From: Dillenia suffruticosa
Lineage: Eukaryota > Streptophyta > Magnoliopsida > Dilleniales > Dilleniaceae
DNA: 64,000 nucleotides
Direction: 5' to 3'
Assembly: GCA_033439265.1 (NCBI GenBank)
Contig: JAVTVX010000020.1
Location: 14,216,001 to 14,280,000, forward strand
Positions within the stretch are counted from its first letter, which is position 1, and each line of letters opens with the position of its first letter. Position numbers and translations under genes: made by a program. Positions 35,217 to 46,854 of the stretch are shown here, in pieces. The notes below the pieces were generated by a model. It did not search any database. It saw nothing but the letters and a program-made list of their open reading frames with translations, and had not been told where the DNA came from.

Positions 35217-36077
35217 TCAGAGTCCCAATAAACACAAGAGATAAGTACTCTCGGTAGTCTGAGAAGAGGAAGATGACTTCCGACTCAAGGTATCAGCCAC
35301 CACATTAGCCTTGCCCGGATGATAATCAATAATGAGGTCATAATCCTTTAGCAGCTCTAACCATCTCCGCTGCCTCAAATTCAGCTCCCTCTGAGTGAAC
35401 AGATACTTTAGACTTTTGTGATCTGTAAACACTCTGCATGTGACCCCATATAAATAGTGGCACCATATCTTTAGCGCAAAGACTATGGCCGCCAACTCCA
35501 AATCGTGCGTAGGATAATTCACCTCATGCTTCTTTAGCTGTCGCGAAGCATAGGCGATAACTCTACCATCCTGCATCAATACACAGCCCAATCCTTGCAT
35601 GTTGGCGTCACTGTATACCACATACTCTCGACTACTCGTGGGAAGGGCTAGAATCGGAGCGGACGTCAATCGCTGTTTGAGCTCCTGAAAGCTCACCTCA
35701 CAACGATCATCCCATACAAACTTTACACCTTTTCGCGTCAATCTAGATAACGGAGCAGCAATTCGAGAAAAGTCCTCTACAAATCTGCGGTAATACCCGG
35801 CTAGACCAAGAAAACTCCTGATTTCTGATACTGTCTGTGGCTGCTCCCATCTCAATATAGCCTCAACTTTCTGCGGATCAACAAAGATACCCTCCGCAGA
35901 AACTACATGGCCAAGAAAACCAATCTGCCGCAACCAAAATTCACACTTAGTGAACTTGGCATAAAGCTGTCTCTCACAAAGAGTCTGCAAAATCACCCTA
36001 AGGTGCTGAGCATGCTCATCATCACTCCGCGAGTAGACTAAGATATCATCAATAAAAACAATGACAAACCGATCCAA
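35217..36077 (-). pseudogene. Element B reverse transcriptase (second half) and RNase H
   Basis: It begins just after a stop at 36,093-36,095. It contains the RT catalytic box [24 protein letters not shown], then [16 protein letters not shown] and the RNase H segment ([33 protein letters not shown] and TDHKSLKYL). A frameshift near 35,225 separates it from the integrase. The domain residues are well preserved, which fits a recently silenced element. Confidence 0.88.
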
Positions 36078-36092
36078 ATAATCATGAAAAAT

Positions 36093-37421
36093 TCAGTTCA
36101 TTAGGTCCATAAATGCGGCAGGGGCATTAGTCAGCCCAAACGGCATGACCAAAAACTCATAATGTCCGTATCGGGTACGGAAAGCCGTTTTAGGTACATC
36201 CTCGGCCCTAATCCGCAGTTGATGGTAACCCGACCGGAGATCTATCTTCGAGAATACTCTGCCACCCTGTAATTGATCAAAGAGATCATCAATACGTGGT
36301 AGTGGGTACCGATTTTTAACGGTAACTTTGTTCAGCTGTCTATAATCTACACATAGCCGAAATGTGCCGTCCTTTTTCACAAACAACACCGGTGCACCCC
36401 ACGGAGACGTGCTAGGACGGATAAACCCCTTATCCAGCAACTCCTGCAGCTGGACCTTGAGCTCTCTCAGCTCAGCCGGCGCCATCTTGTATGGCGGCAT
36501 AGAGATAGGGGTAGTCCCCGGAGCTAAATCGATCTCAAAGTCAAACTCCTGAACAGGTGGTAGTCCGGGCAGCTCCTCGGGGAAAACATCAGGAAAGTCC
36601 TGTACTACTGGGACATCCTCCAGTCTCGGTCCCTGAGTAGTGGTGTCAATGATATGAGCCAGGTAAGTCGCACATCCGCGGCGAATCATGCGTCTGGCCT
36701 CCAAAACTAAAATGACACACCGGGGTAAAACCCGCCTCTCGCCCTCAAAAATCAACACTGGCTGATCGGGTTTTCGAAACTCCACCTGCTTCTTAAAGCA
36801 GTCAACCGAAGCCCGATGCATATGTAGCCAATCCATCCCCAAGATGGCATCAAAATCAGTCATGGCGAGAGGGATTAGATCTGCTTTCAGCACTATATCC
36901 CCAACTTTGATCTCACATTCTCTATACACTGTGTCATGCACAATCTGCTCACCCAGAGGAGTGATGACCAATAGCTCCTCGTCCAAAGGTGAGAGCGGTC
37001 TGTCAGAGTGTCGGGAGAATTTATCGCTCACATACGAATAATTAGACCCCGTGTCAATAAGGATACGATCATCTTTTCTGAAAATGGGTAGAGTACCCAT
37101 GATGATGTCGGGATTCGCCTGGGCATCCTCATGCGTCATGACATAAACCCGGGCTTGAGCCCTAGGCTGCTGTCTTGCCTGAGTCTGCACTATGTTACTC
37201 CCAGTGGTCACCCTGGGAGTAGAAACTGCTGGCCGAACAGGCTGCCCCTGCTGTCCCATACGAAGAGTACTAATACGGCTCAGTGAACTCTGTGCTCCGA
37301 GTCCTAACTCAGGGCAAGAACTCCTAATATCCCCGGCTTCCCATAGTGGAAGCAAGTGACCGTCACTGAACAAGCTCCGCTCGGATGGGACTGACTGCAC
37401 CTGCGGCAATAAGGGTGCCAC
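36093..37421 (-). pseudogene. Element B protease and reverse transcriptase (first half)
   Basis: An open stretch of 442 codons. The aspartic protease active site is [12 protein letters not shown]; the RT part has [48 protein letters not shown] and [20 protein letters not shown]. Its upstream end is shifted one frame from gag: compared with element A, one base is missing inside the zinc knuckle near 37,335. It ends at a stop where related sequence continues in the same frame (36,077 onwards). Confidence 0.88.
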
Positions 37422-38527
37422 TGAGTAGTAAATTATGCTGGGTGAGTCGGTGCGGGCTGTCTAAAACCGTGGAAGTACTGTCTCCGTCCCAGCTCAGGAA
37501 ATCCAGATCCAAATCCGCCTCTGTACGAACTGGATCCCCTGCCCCTCTTGGAATTCTCTGCAAAATGAGACTTCTCCTTCTTTCTCTTCTGCTCTCTGCT
37601 CTCTCTCTGCCTAGTCTCAGCGCGGACCAAAGCCTCCGCGCGGTGAGCAGAGTCTATCACCTCAGCCAGTGTAAACTGTGGAGTAACAGTCATATACCTC
37701 TTTATGCTGAGGCTAAAACCGTCCTCAAATTTGAAGCGCAAATACTGAGGTGTGGCCAGATCTGGTACAAATGCGACAACTCTCCGCATGTCTGTCTCAT
37801 ACTCCGAGACAGATCTGGACCCCTGTGTAAGCCGTCCCAACTCTGACCTCATCCGGTCCTGCTGGTAGAGTGGGAAAAATCTGCGGTCAAACTCTCGAAG
37901 GAAGTCGTCCCACCGCAATGGCTCTATCGCCTCATTAATGAGGGCCTCCCACCATGAGAGGGCCTCTCCCTCTAATAATCGCTCTGCCACTTTCAGGCAG
38001 AGCTCCTCTCCAATCCCCAGATCGGTCAAAATCCTGCGGGTGCGGTTGATCCAATGCTTGGCTGCCGCAGCATCACCAAGCCCTGTGAAATCCGTACACC
38101 CCAACTGACGGGCCTCCTTAACCAACTGAGCCAACTCATGTACCCGTCTTAGAATAGCCGATGTAGTCTCACTCGGCTCGGGCAGAGTAGAAGGACCGGC
38201 CACCGGCGGTGGAACCGGTGCCGTAGGAACTGGCACTGCTACTGGTGCAGGCACCGCTGTAGGAGGTGGTGGGGGCGGAATCTAGACCCCATGCGAAGCG
38301 TACCACTCGTACACCTGCCTAAAGGCGTCGAGTGTGGGTACGGGAGTCTCAGCCTGAGCAGCTGGCTGAGTAGGTGCCGGTGGTGGCACGCGAGTTGAGG
38401 TACGATCCTCTGGCTCGTCTAAGTCCTCTGGTACTCGTGGGGTCTCGGGTGCCCGAGGTGCATCTGGCACTACCAGACCCTCAAGCGATGCGAATCTAGC
38501 ACCTCTCCTTCCACGTCTAGGTGGCAT
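37325..38527 (-). pseudogene. Element B Gag
   Basis: It starts at MPPRRGRRGARF (38,527). An 81-codon piece ends at a TAG (38,282-38,284), and the frame then continues through the gag domain (WWEALINEAIEPLRWDDFLR, then REFDRRFFPLYQQDR) to a TAA at 37,433-37,435, followed in frame by [13 protein letters not shown] and the start of the zinc knuckle (CFHYGK). Element A has an open frame at the position of the first stop, so the stops are later damage. Confidence 0.85.
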
Positions 38528-38830
38528 AATTCTGCAAGAGAAAGATGCTTATTATCATAAAAAGAATAGGCACGGTTCAAGAATTTTGAACTAATCATAG
38601 CATGACTACCCTCACAAAAGAATGAAATTCTTAGTTCAATAGGAGAAGAATATAGCAAGTTAGGTTAGATACAACCGTATCTAACCCCCTAAAATAGATG
38701 AACTCATATGCCTATGACCATGCACTGGGACTTCATGACTGTATGAAACTCTCATGCATTGAGGACTTTAAACACAACACAAGTGGGAATGTTTTCAAAT
38801 CTCTCTTCCTACATAGCTCTCAACTAAGTC

Positions 38831-38842
38831 GCTCTGATACCA
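38831..38842 (-). other. Element B primer-binding site (initiator-Met tRNA)
   Basis: Minus strand TGGTATCAGAGC, seven bases inside the 5' LTR boundary, in the same position as in element A. Confidence 0.95.
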
Positions 38843-38849
38843 ATCCAAC

Positions 38850-41427
38850 TGTCACGCCCCAAACCTGGAGCTTGAGCAGCCGCCCTTACCCTGGATGCCG
38901 GCTGTATTTTACAGAAAATTGGACAGAACCTCCCCATATATCGGAGGTCCCCCATATTGATATAAACCTGTTACCTGTCCAAAAGGGGCCATCCCGGCCT
39001 CAAAATGCATAAATTATCCTCAACAACAAACCAGATCATCCATACTGCACAATCCAGGGCAACGCAAGGCTAACAAACAATTCTCCACAGTCCTAACCAC
39101 AGACCTCTACTGCCATGCCCCCATCAAAGGCATGGACAGCCGCCAGTCGCCCCTCCTGTGATTTAGAGGAGGCACCGAGCGATCCTAGAGGACACTTCTA
39201 AGACATGACACATTCCTAAATACAGACACAACGAAAAAGAAATGCCTCAATGCAATGTCATGCAGTGACATGAGAGTTTCATAATTTAAATGTCCATATT
39301 TATACAGTCATCCCAGAATTATAAAAATGGTCATCTATAAACCTCAAAATACATATACATCATCAATACAAAATTTTGCAGCGGAAATACACAATGACTC
39401 CTCAAGTCCAGGCCTGATCTCCCAAAGATATTGAGCGTCCTAAAATCGACACGCCTTGTCAAATACTATCTCTGAAACAAAAGGGAAATGAGGGGTGAGT
39501 ACTCGGGAAAGAATACTCAGTGAGTGAGTGGGTCAATGCAATTCGTCAAATATGAAGTGTGAAACTGGAGTGTCAAAGCATAAGTATACGAATCATGTTT
39601 CAAATCATCATGCTTTTCAATTCAACAATATATCATTAGCACGCATTTCAAATCAAATATGCATCCAAAGCACTGTCATTAAAATCATAGAGCTGCCAGC
39701 CGAAAATGTCCTGGCAGAGGTCTACCGCGACCTATGACAGGCGCACCGGGAGTGTTATATGCAAGTTTATTTAAAGTGCTCTCTACCCCGGCGTTGGCGA
39801 CGAACCTCGTCCAGGTGTTAGACTTGGAGAGGACATCCAATCCAAATCCAAATCCTCCCCCTTTCGGGTTCAACCTGGCTAGTACCGTGTCAATAATCAA
39901 ATCATGACAATTCGTGAGATACCCCAGGCCTAGGCATATCCGGACGCCACCAAAGCGTCTCTCACGGTGTCCTTCGTAGCTATGGAACAATACAATCCAA
40001 AGCCCTCAAGGCCAAAACCAATATCATATCAAAATGTGCCGAAATCAGGTTCATAAACTAATGTAACATATAGCATAAAATGGCACATTATACTTTTCAA
40101 CCACATGGATGCATAATTTCATAATTCAATACAGTTTTTGGACACTCCAACGGTTCACAAAAGTCAATTTTAAAACCAGTCAAAACATTTCCAACATACG
40201 ACAAATCATGCTCATTATCAAAATGTTGTAAAACAGGATTTACATATTAAACAAAAGCATTGAAGTAAATCCCACTCACAGATTTTGGGGAAGGTAGCAC
40301 ACTCCCCAATAACACCAAAATACGCAAAACAAGGCGCCCCTCAATCGAGTCACCAAGAAAGCCAACCTAATCAAGTCATCACGATTTTCATCAATTTCTG
40401 ACTATTTCAGGGTTTATCGTTTTTCTTAATTTCGTACGAACCCTAAATTTCTCAATTTATAAATAAATCAACTGATGTTACCTAATTTGACAAAGTTTAT
40501 TCAAGGGTTAAAGAGGTTTCATTTCTCTCACCTAGGATTTTTCAGATCTCAGATTTAGCTTTCGTTCGCCCATCGGTTTGGTCTAAAACCTGAATATTTC
40601 CAAATTTGAAACAGTTTTGAACAATTTAAGTCCAATTACTAAAGAGATTTGAAACCCAAGTGCGAAAAATCGAAACTTAGAGTCATTTACCTTCGCAGAG
40701 GCTCACGGACTGTCGCGGGCCGTCGCGGGCCGTGGGCCGCGGGCTGGCGGGTGATGGGCTGGAGGGCCTGGTGGGCCTGCGGGCCTGATGGGTCTGGTGG
40801 GCCGCGGGCCGGACTGGGCCGTGTGCTAGACTGAGCCGTAGTGGCTAGAGCTCGCGCTCGCGAGCTGGATCGAGCGCTCGCGCAATGGGTCGCGCGCTGG
40901 AGCGCTCGCGCTCGTGCTGGGACGTGCTGGATGGCGCGCTGGCACAGGGGAGCCCGTGCTAGGGCACGCTGAGGCTCGTGCAGAGGCGCGCAAGGGTGCG
41001 CTGGGGCTCGTGCAGAGGCGTGCAGAGGCGCGCAGGGGTCGCGCGCTGGGGATCGCGGCTGCTCGCTCGCTGCTCGCGCGCCACTGCTCGCGCTGGACTC
41101 GCGCTGGGCTCGCGCGCTGCTCGTGCTGGCTCGCGCTAGCTCGCGCGCTGTTGTGCGAAGGAGAGGAGCTGCAGCGGCTCGTTCGCCGGAGGGAGGAGCT
41201 GCAGCGGCTGTGGGTGGCGCTGGTGGTGACCGGCGGTGCTGGCGGCGGCAGTGGGAGGGGAAGAGACACGGCGGCGGGGAGAAGGGAAAAGAGAGAAGAA
41301 AGAGGGAGAGAAGAAGAGGGAGAGAGAGAAGAGAGGGGGAAAGAGAGAGAGCGAGAGAGGGAAGAAAATTGGGCTTTAAGCCCTAATTTTTATTTTTCCC
41401 CTTTTTTTTTTTAAATTGGGTATTACA
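38850..41427 (-). repeat. Element B 5' LTR
   Basis: 2,578 bp with ends TGTAATACC...GGGCGTGACA in the minus sense. It matches the 3' LTR closely apart from substitutions and indels in the GC island. Its ends and part of the LTR interior resemble those of element A, but it lacks the GACGCAGCG hairpin and the 38-bp repeats. Confidence 0.93.
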
Positions 41428-41573
41428 ACCAGGTTAGAGAGAGGGGTTGTGACAACTAGACTGTCCCCTTGGGGACATTGTATTTCATATTTTATATATT
41501 GATATATGGTATATTGCTTGACACATTAGAAGGGCTATTAAGGCATGCATGATATAATATAGGAGCATCATAT
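41428..41573. other. Short spacer between elements B and C
   Basis: 146 bp of the DNA into which B and C were inserted. It holds one copy of the B duplication (ACCAG) and one of the C duplication (CATAT, 41,569-41,573). Nothing else is recognised. Confidence 0.8.
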
Positions 41574-42183
41574 TGTTGAAAAAGTTTAATTTCGGTATTA
41601 AACTTTTCGTGTGTTTTTAGACGTATAATCTAGAACACTTTTACATAGAAGAATTATCACAAAATAAAATTAAGAATATAATGTTAAGAACACGAAAAAA
41701 AAAAGAAAAATAGAGAAAATAATTTTCTTTGTATTGATTGCTAAAAAACATTACAAGAGAAGAGAGAAAACTAATTGTAAGAGAGAAGATTGTCTCTACT
41801 TACTTGAGTACAAAGTGTGGGGAGGGGTTCTATTTATACAGGAAACTAACTATTAGAGAAAAATAAAAAAATCACAATAAAATTGGTAAAGAGGAAAATA
41901 AAGTCAATTTTCTAAATTTATAATGATTGAATAAATCAATTATTAATTAAATCAACCAAATGTATAATTGTTGAATAATTCAATATTAAAAATTGATTAA
42001 TTCAACCAAATATATATAATTGACAAAATTAATTGTAATGATTAGTTCAATTATAATAATTGATTAAATCAATTGTTATGATTGAATGGTTGATAATTGA
42101 TTAGATCAATTATAATGATTGATTAAATCAATCATAATAATTGACTAAATCAATCAATATTCTCATTTGAATTTATTTTAACA
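41574..42183 (-). repeat. Element C 3' LTR
   Basis: 610 bp. The part at about 41,925-42,160 is a run of degenerate palindromic units such as TAATGATTGATTAAATCAAT. The purine-rich GAGGAGGAG next to it in the minus sense is the polypurine tract. Confidence 0.93.
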
Positions 42184-42680
42184 CTCCTCCTCAAGTTTGG
42201 CGAATAGATATCTATGGAGTCTAACTTGTCAAGAATGTTTTGCATGTGACTTGCTGTAATTTTCTTGGTAAAATTATAATCAAGCTGCTCATTACTCTTC
42301 ACGTGAAGAGTGACTATGGTCTTGTCTTCAACCTTTTGACGAACAAAATTACAATCAACTTCAATATGTTTTGTTCTCTTATGAAAGACAAGATTAGAAA
42401 CAATTTGAATAGCAGACTAATTGTCGCAAAAGAGTTTGATAGGGGAAATGATCGAAAATCTCAATTCTTTAACTAGAACTTTTAACCAAACAATCTCGCT
42501 GGTTGCTCTACCATGGCTCTGTACTTAGATTCTGTATTTGATCTTGAAACTATAGATTGTTTTTTGCTCTTCCAAGATACGAGATTCCCACCAATAAATA
42601 TGCAATAACCTGTGGTAGATCTTCTATCCATTGAATCTCCGGCCCAATCCGTAACACAATAGCCCATAATTTCTTAATTT
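42184..42680 (-). pseudogene. Element C RNase H and C terminus
   Basis: The segment DWAGDSMDRRSTTGYCIFIG, then NLVSWKSKKQSIVSRSN and ESKYRAM, is the copia RNase H signature. After frame changes, HVKSNEQL-like and FTK-like pieces mark the C terminus of the copia polyprotein close to the LTR. Confidence 0.82.
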
Positions 42681-42779
42681 TGATAATTTTTCATGCAGAT
42701 TCCTCTCCTGAGAGACCCTTTAAGATACCTAAGAATCCTTTCAGCTACCTTCCAATGGTACGCTTTAGGAGCATGCATG

Positions 42780-43640
42780 TACCGGCCGATTTGACTTACA
42801 GCATATGCATTGTTGGGTTTGGTGATAATTAGGTAAATGAGCTTTCCAATGAATCTCTGGTATATCTATATATCTGTAAAAAGTTTATCAGCATCATTTT
42901 CTTCATCAGAGGTTGAGATAGGGCTAATCGCTGGTGTTGCTCCAAATTTACCTGTCTCCTATAAAAGATCAAGAGTATACTTTCTTTGGGATAGACAAAC
43001 CCTTTGTGAAAGCATGCAAGTTCTATTCCTAAAAAATATTTTAGTAGTTTTAAATCTTTAACTTCAAAACTAGATTTAAGGAAATTTATAACTTGATTAA
43101 TTTGACTCATATCACTTCCAATAACGATAATATCATCAACGTATATGAGCACAATAGTGATTTTTTTATTATCAAATTTGGTAAATAAGGAGGAATTATT
43201 ATTACATTTTTTAAAGTTGTAACTGAGAAGCGCAGATCTTAATTTTGCATACCAGACCCGAGAAGATTGTTTAAAACTGTAGATAGCTTTCTTTAGTCTA
43301 CACACTCATCCTTCGTGACTTTGATTGAGCCCTTGAGATAGTTGCATGTAAACCTCCTCTTCTAGCTTCTCTTGTAAAAAGGCGTTTTTTACATCCATCT
43401 GATACATTGGCCAACTCCTATTCGTGGCAAGAGACAAGAGAACCCTTATAGTGTTCATTTTTGCTACAGGTACAAAGGTTTTCGTATAGTCCACTCTGTA
43501 AGTCTAGGTAAATCCTTTGACTACAAGTCTAGCCTTGTAGTGATCAATTGAACCGTCACTTTTATATTTGATTTTGTAAACCCATTTGCATCCGATTGCT
43601 TTCTTTTATCTTGGGAGAGTCATTATTTCCGAAGTCTTGT
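42780..43640 (-). pseudogene. Element C reverse transcriptase (RVT_2)
   Basis: YTKTFVPVAKMNTIRVLLSL, YQMDVKNAFLQEKLEEEVYM, then VCRLKKAIYSFKQSSRVWY and the catalytic IYVDDIIVIGSD, followed by LKYFLGIEL. This is the copia-type reverse transcriptase. A stop at 43,306-43,308 and later frameshifts interrupt it. Confidence 0.87.
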
Positions 43641-44973
43641 TCTTTGTGAAAGCATCTAACTCTTCTCTCCTTGCTTTCCTATATTCTCAGTGATCATTGA
43701 CCTCATTGAAATTTTCAGACTCTTGTATTTGATCAATGCCACTCAAGAATACTTGGTGACTTGAGAAAACATTAGTGGTAGTATAATAGTCAGCAATAGG
43801 ATAAGTGTAACCTTAGAGATGTAGTGTTCCCATCTTGATGGAGGAAATCTCAGCCTTGTTGACTTTCTGAGTGGTGGTGGAGATGATGGTAAATTATTGG
43901 ACTCTTCATTTACTTTTGAAGGTAGTAAGTCTTCTTGGGTTTTGTCTCCCCCTTGCTCCCACTTCCTTCAGTTTTGAAGGAGTTTCCATCTTCGCTTTGC
44001 TCAGAATTTTCTCATGATCCTCTCTCTTGCTCATGTTATAGATTTTCCTCTTCATTAGATTGATGAGAGAGATTGTTAATTTCTTTTGGAGTTAACAAGA
44101 AAACTTGTAGATCTTCTTTTTGTGGTGTTCTTGTTTCGCTTATATCTATCTACAAAATAGAACTCATTTTCTAAAATATCACATTTTTTATGTGTATATT
44201 TTGTTAGTCGTAGGATCATAACATATATAACCCTTTTGAAATAACCCATATCCTATAAAAATACACCGTCTCCCTTTTTATCCAATTTATTTCTAAATTG
44301 TTCTGATATATGTACATAGCATATGTATCCAAACACTTTTAACTGAGTAATATTTGCTTTAGTATTGGTGAGGACTTCTATGGGAGATTTTCTTAGAGTA
44401 TCAATTTTTCCTTTCCGCTATTCTATGTTGTTGGGAGGGTATATGGACATGAGATTTGGTGGATTATTTTATTTTTTTCTAGAAAAGTTGTGAATACATG
44501 ATTCATATATTCTCCTCATTGTTAGTTCTAAATATTTTTATATTTGTATTGTATTGTTTAGTGATATAATTGTAGAACCTTTTAAATGCTTCGAATGCTT
44601 GTGCTTTTGAAGTGAACATATATACTCATATGTATCTAGTCTTGTGATCAATAAAAAATATGAAATATTTAAAATTTCGTCTAAATACTACAGGAGATGT
44701 CCAAATATCAGAATGTACAAGATTAAAAACATTTTTATAAATTGTTTCTGAAATCAGATAATACGTTCGAGTTTTTTTTTTTCCAAAAATACAATTTTCA
44801 CAATATCTATCTTCACAATTTTTTATTGGAAATATGTATTTCAAAACTTGTTTATTAGGATAAGCTAATTTAGCATGCCACAAAATGTAACTTTCTCCTT
44901 GATATGCCGTGTGTACATGATTACCTTGATTCAAAAAATATAAATTGTTTCTCTTAAATCCCATACCAATCAC
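43641..44973 (-). pseudogene. Element C GAG-pre-integrase and integrase remnant
   Basis: The zinc-binding part is LWHAKLAYPNKQVLKYI with CENCIFGKKK, followed by VHSDIWTSPV (first catalytic Asp of integrase) and FIFFIDHKTRYI. Further downstream the frame is heavily broken up to the reverse transcriptase. Confidence 0.8.
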
Positions 44974-46216
44974 TTAGTTTATTTTGAGATCTTAAAAAAT
45001 AATAGTATCAGAATCAAATATAACTTTACAATTTTGATTTTTAATAATTTGACTAGTAGACATAAGATTATATGAAAATTCGGGAATATATAAAGTATTA
45101 GAGTTTTTTTTTCAAAAATATCAACTTTTTCAAATTCTTTTACATTTAAATTATTCTCATTAGCGATCTTGATGTCTTATGATTTGGAAGAGGTTTTAAT
45201 TTTAAAAATTTTTTTTTTCTCATAATCATATGATAATCGCAACCAGAATCTACTAACCAATTTTGGAAATATAAAGTTGAGTTCCAGCAAATACCTGGAT
45301 TGGTGTTACTTGCTTGAGCAGCACTTTTAAAACGATATTTTCGATTGTTGACTCAAGTGCTGTATTTTGGGCCATATTTGAGGAGATTTATCCATTTCTT
45401 TTCAGGTACTCAGGTTTTAGGTGAGGATGAAGGAACCAACATTTTTTTGCGAATGATTAGGCTTTTTGCAGTAAGCATTTACCTTTTTGGCAATGTGCTG
45501 CACCTTGTTAGCCACTTGCCCTTCTATAGTCGAATTGAAACCATACCCTTCTGCTTTGGATTGACAAGTATTCTCAAGGTTCATACTTGCTTTTGCTTGT
45601 TGGATCATGGATCTCACTTATTGGTAGGAAGGAAAATTCTTCATTTGAAAGATTTCTTGACAAACATGTGTGAATTGCTCTCCAAAAAAAAATGAGGAGT
45701 CCAAAAGATTTGTCTTCATCCTCTATTTTTTGTAAAATTTTGAAATCGGTTGTAATCGGGTTCAAAATTTTGAACTCATTCCAAAGGTTTTCATATTCAC
45801 CTAATAGTTGAGAAAGCGTCTTCTCATCTTTCTTGATGCTGGCAATTCGCCTCTTTATCGTGAAAACTCTTCATAAATTCGACTTGCCCATAAAAATTGT
45901 GCATTTGATCCCAAAGAGGTTTAGAGTTTGGAGAGCAAATAACCATAGTTTTATAAATTTGATCCATAAAACTTGTGAATATGATGAACACTTGGTCATC
46001 CCTTATTTTCCATTCTTTGAATATTGGATCTGACTCATCAAGAGGATCCTTTATAATGTGACCCAAGAGATTTATTGAATTTAAGAATCTCTTAATATGA
46101 ACAGTCTAATGGAAATAATTTGAAGAGATAAGAAGAATGGAAGAGAATGATTGTGAAAAATAATTCATTTGAAAAGATTGATTTTCTAATCTCGAAGATG
46201 AAGGATTCGAAATTTA
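44974..46216 (-). pseudogene. Element C Gag and protease region, heavily decayed
   Basis: A piece at 45,824-46,066 reads DPIFKEWKIRDDQVFIIF, then MVICSPNSKPLWDQMHNFYG, the W-x-x-x-D-x-x-V pattern of copia gag (UBN2 type). A second piece at 45,574-45,765 and a third at 45,417-45,617 follow. I do not find a clear protease active site. Confidence 0.65.
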
Positions 46217-46227
46217 CTCTGATACCA
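46217..46227 (-). other. Element C primer-binding site (initiator-Met tRNA)
   Basis: Minus strand TGGTATCAGAG, directly next to the 5' LTR. Confidence 0.92.
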
Positions 46228-46854
46228 TATTGAAAAATTTTAATCTCGGTATTAGACTTTTCATGTGTTTTTTGACGTATAATCTAGAATACTTTTACAT
46301 AGAAAAATTATATCAAAATAAAATTAAAAATATAATATCAAGAATACGAAGAAGAAGAAGAAGAAGAAATGGAGAAAATAATTTTCTTTGTATTGATTGC
46401 TTAAGAACATTATGAGAGAAGAGAGAAACTAATTATAAAAGAGAAGATTGTCTCTACTTGCTTGAGTACAAAGTGTGTGGAGGAGTTTTATTTATACAGG
46501 AAATTAACTATTAGAAAAAATGAAAAGAATCACAATAAAATTGGTAAATAGAAAAATAAAGTCAATTTTTTAAGTTTATAATGATTGAATAAATCAATCA
46601 TTAATTAAATCAACCAAATATATAATGATTGAGTAAATGAATCTTAATAATTGATTAATTCAACCAAATATATATAACTGATCAAATTAATTATAATGAT
46701 TAGTTTAATTATAATAATTGATTGATTAAATCAATTATAATAATTGATTAGATTAATCATAATGATTGATTATAGATTAATCATAATGATTGATTAAATT
46801 AATCATAATAATTGACTAAATCAATTAATATTTTCATTTGAATTTATTTTAACA
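46228..46854 (-). repeat. Element C 5' LTR
   Basis: 627 bp, similar to the 3' LTR with many substitutions and indels. A (GAA)n run at about 46,350-46,366 is expanded compared with the other LTR. The palindromic TGATTGATTAAAT units lie at about 46,575-46,835. Confidence 0.93.

Larger units (their letters stand above)
31062..41427 (-). mobile_element. Ty3/gypsy LTR retrotransposon B (Tekay/Del-like, nearly full length)
   Basis: 10,366 bp between perfect ACCAG duplications (31,057-31,061 and 41,428-41,432). LTRs are 31,062-33,669 and 38,850-41,427. The internal region has gag, protease, reverse transcriptase, RNase H, integrase and a chromodomain-like tail in that order, read on the minus strand. 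The tail (LRSKEVPLVK...EEQTWEPEE) is typical of chromoviruses of the Tekay/Del type, a lineage with long LTRs. A limited number of stops plus frameshifts inactivate it. Confidence 0.95.
41574..46854 (-). mobile_element. Ty1/copia LTR retrotransposon C
   Basis: 5,281 bp flanked by perfect CATAT duplications (41,569-41,573 and 46,855-46,859). LTRs are 41,574-42,183 and 46,228-46,854. The right one begins TA instead of TG. The domain order on the minus strand is gag, integrase, reverse transcriptase, RNase H, which is the copia order. The coding region has many stops and frameshifts and the LTRs differ at many positions, so this is an older insertion than A or B. Confidence 0.95.
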
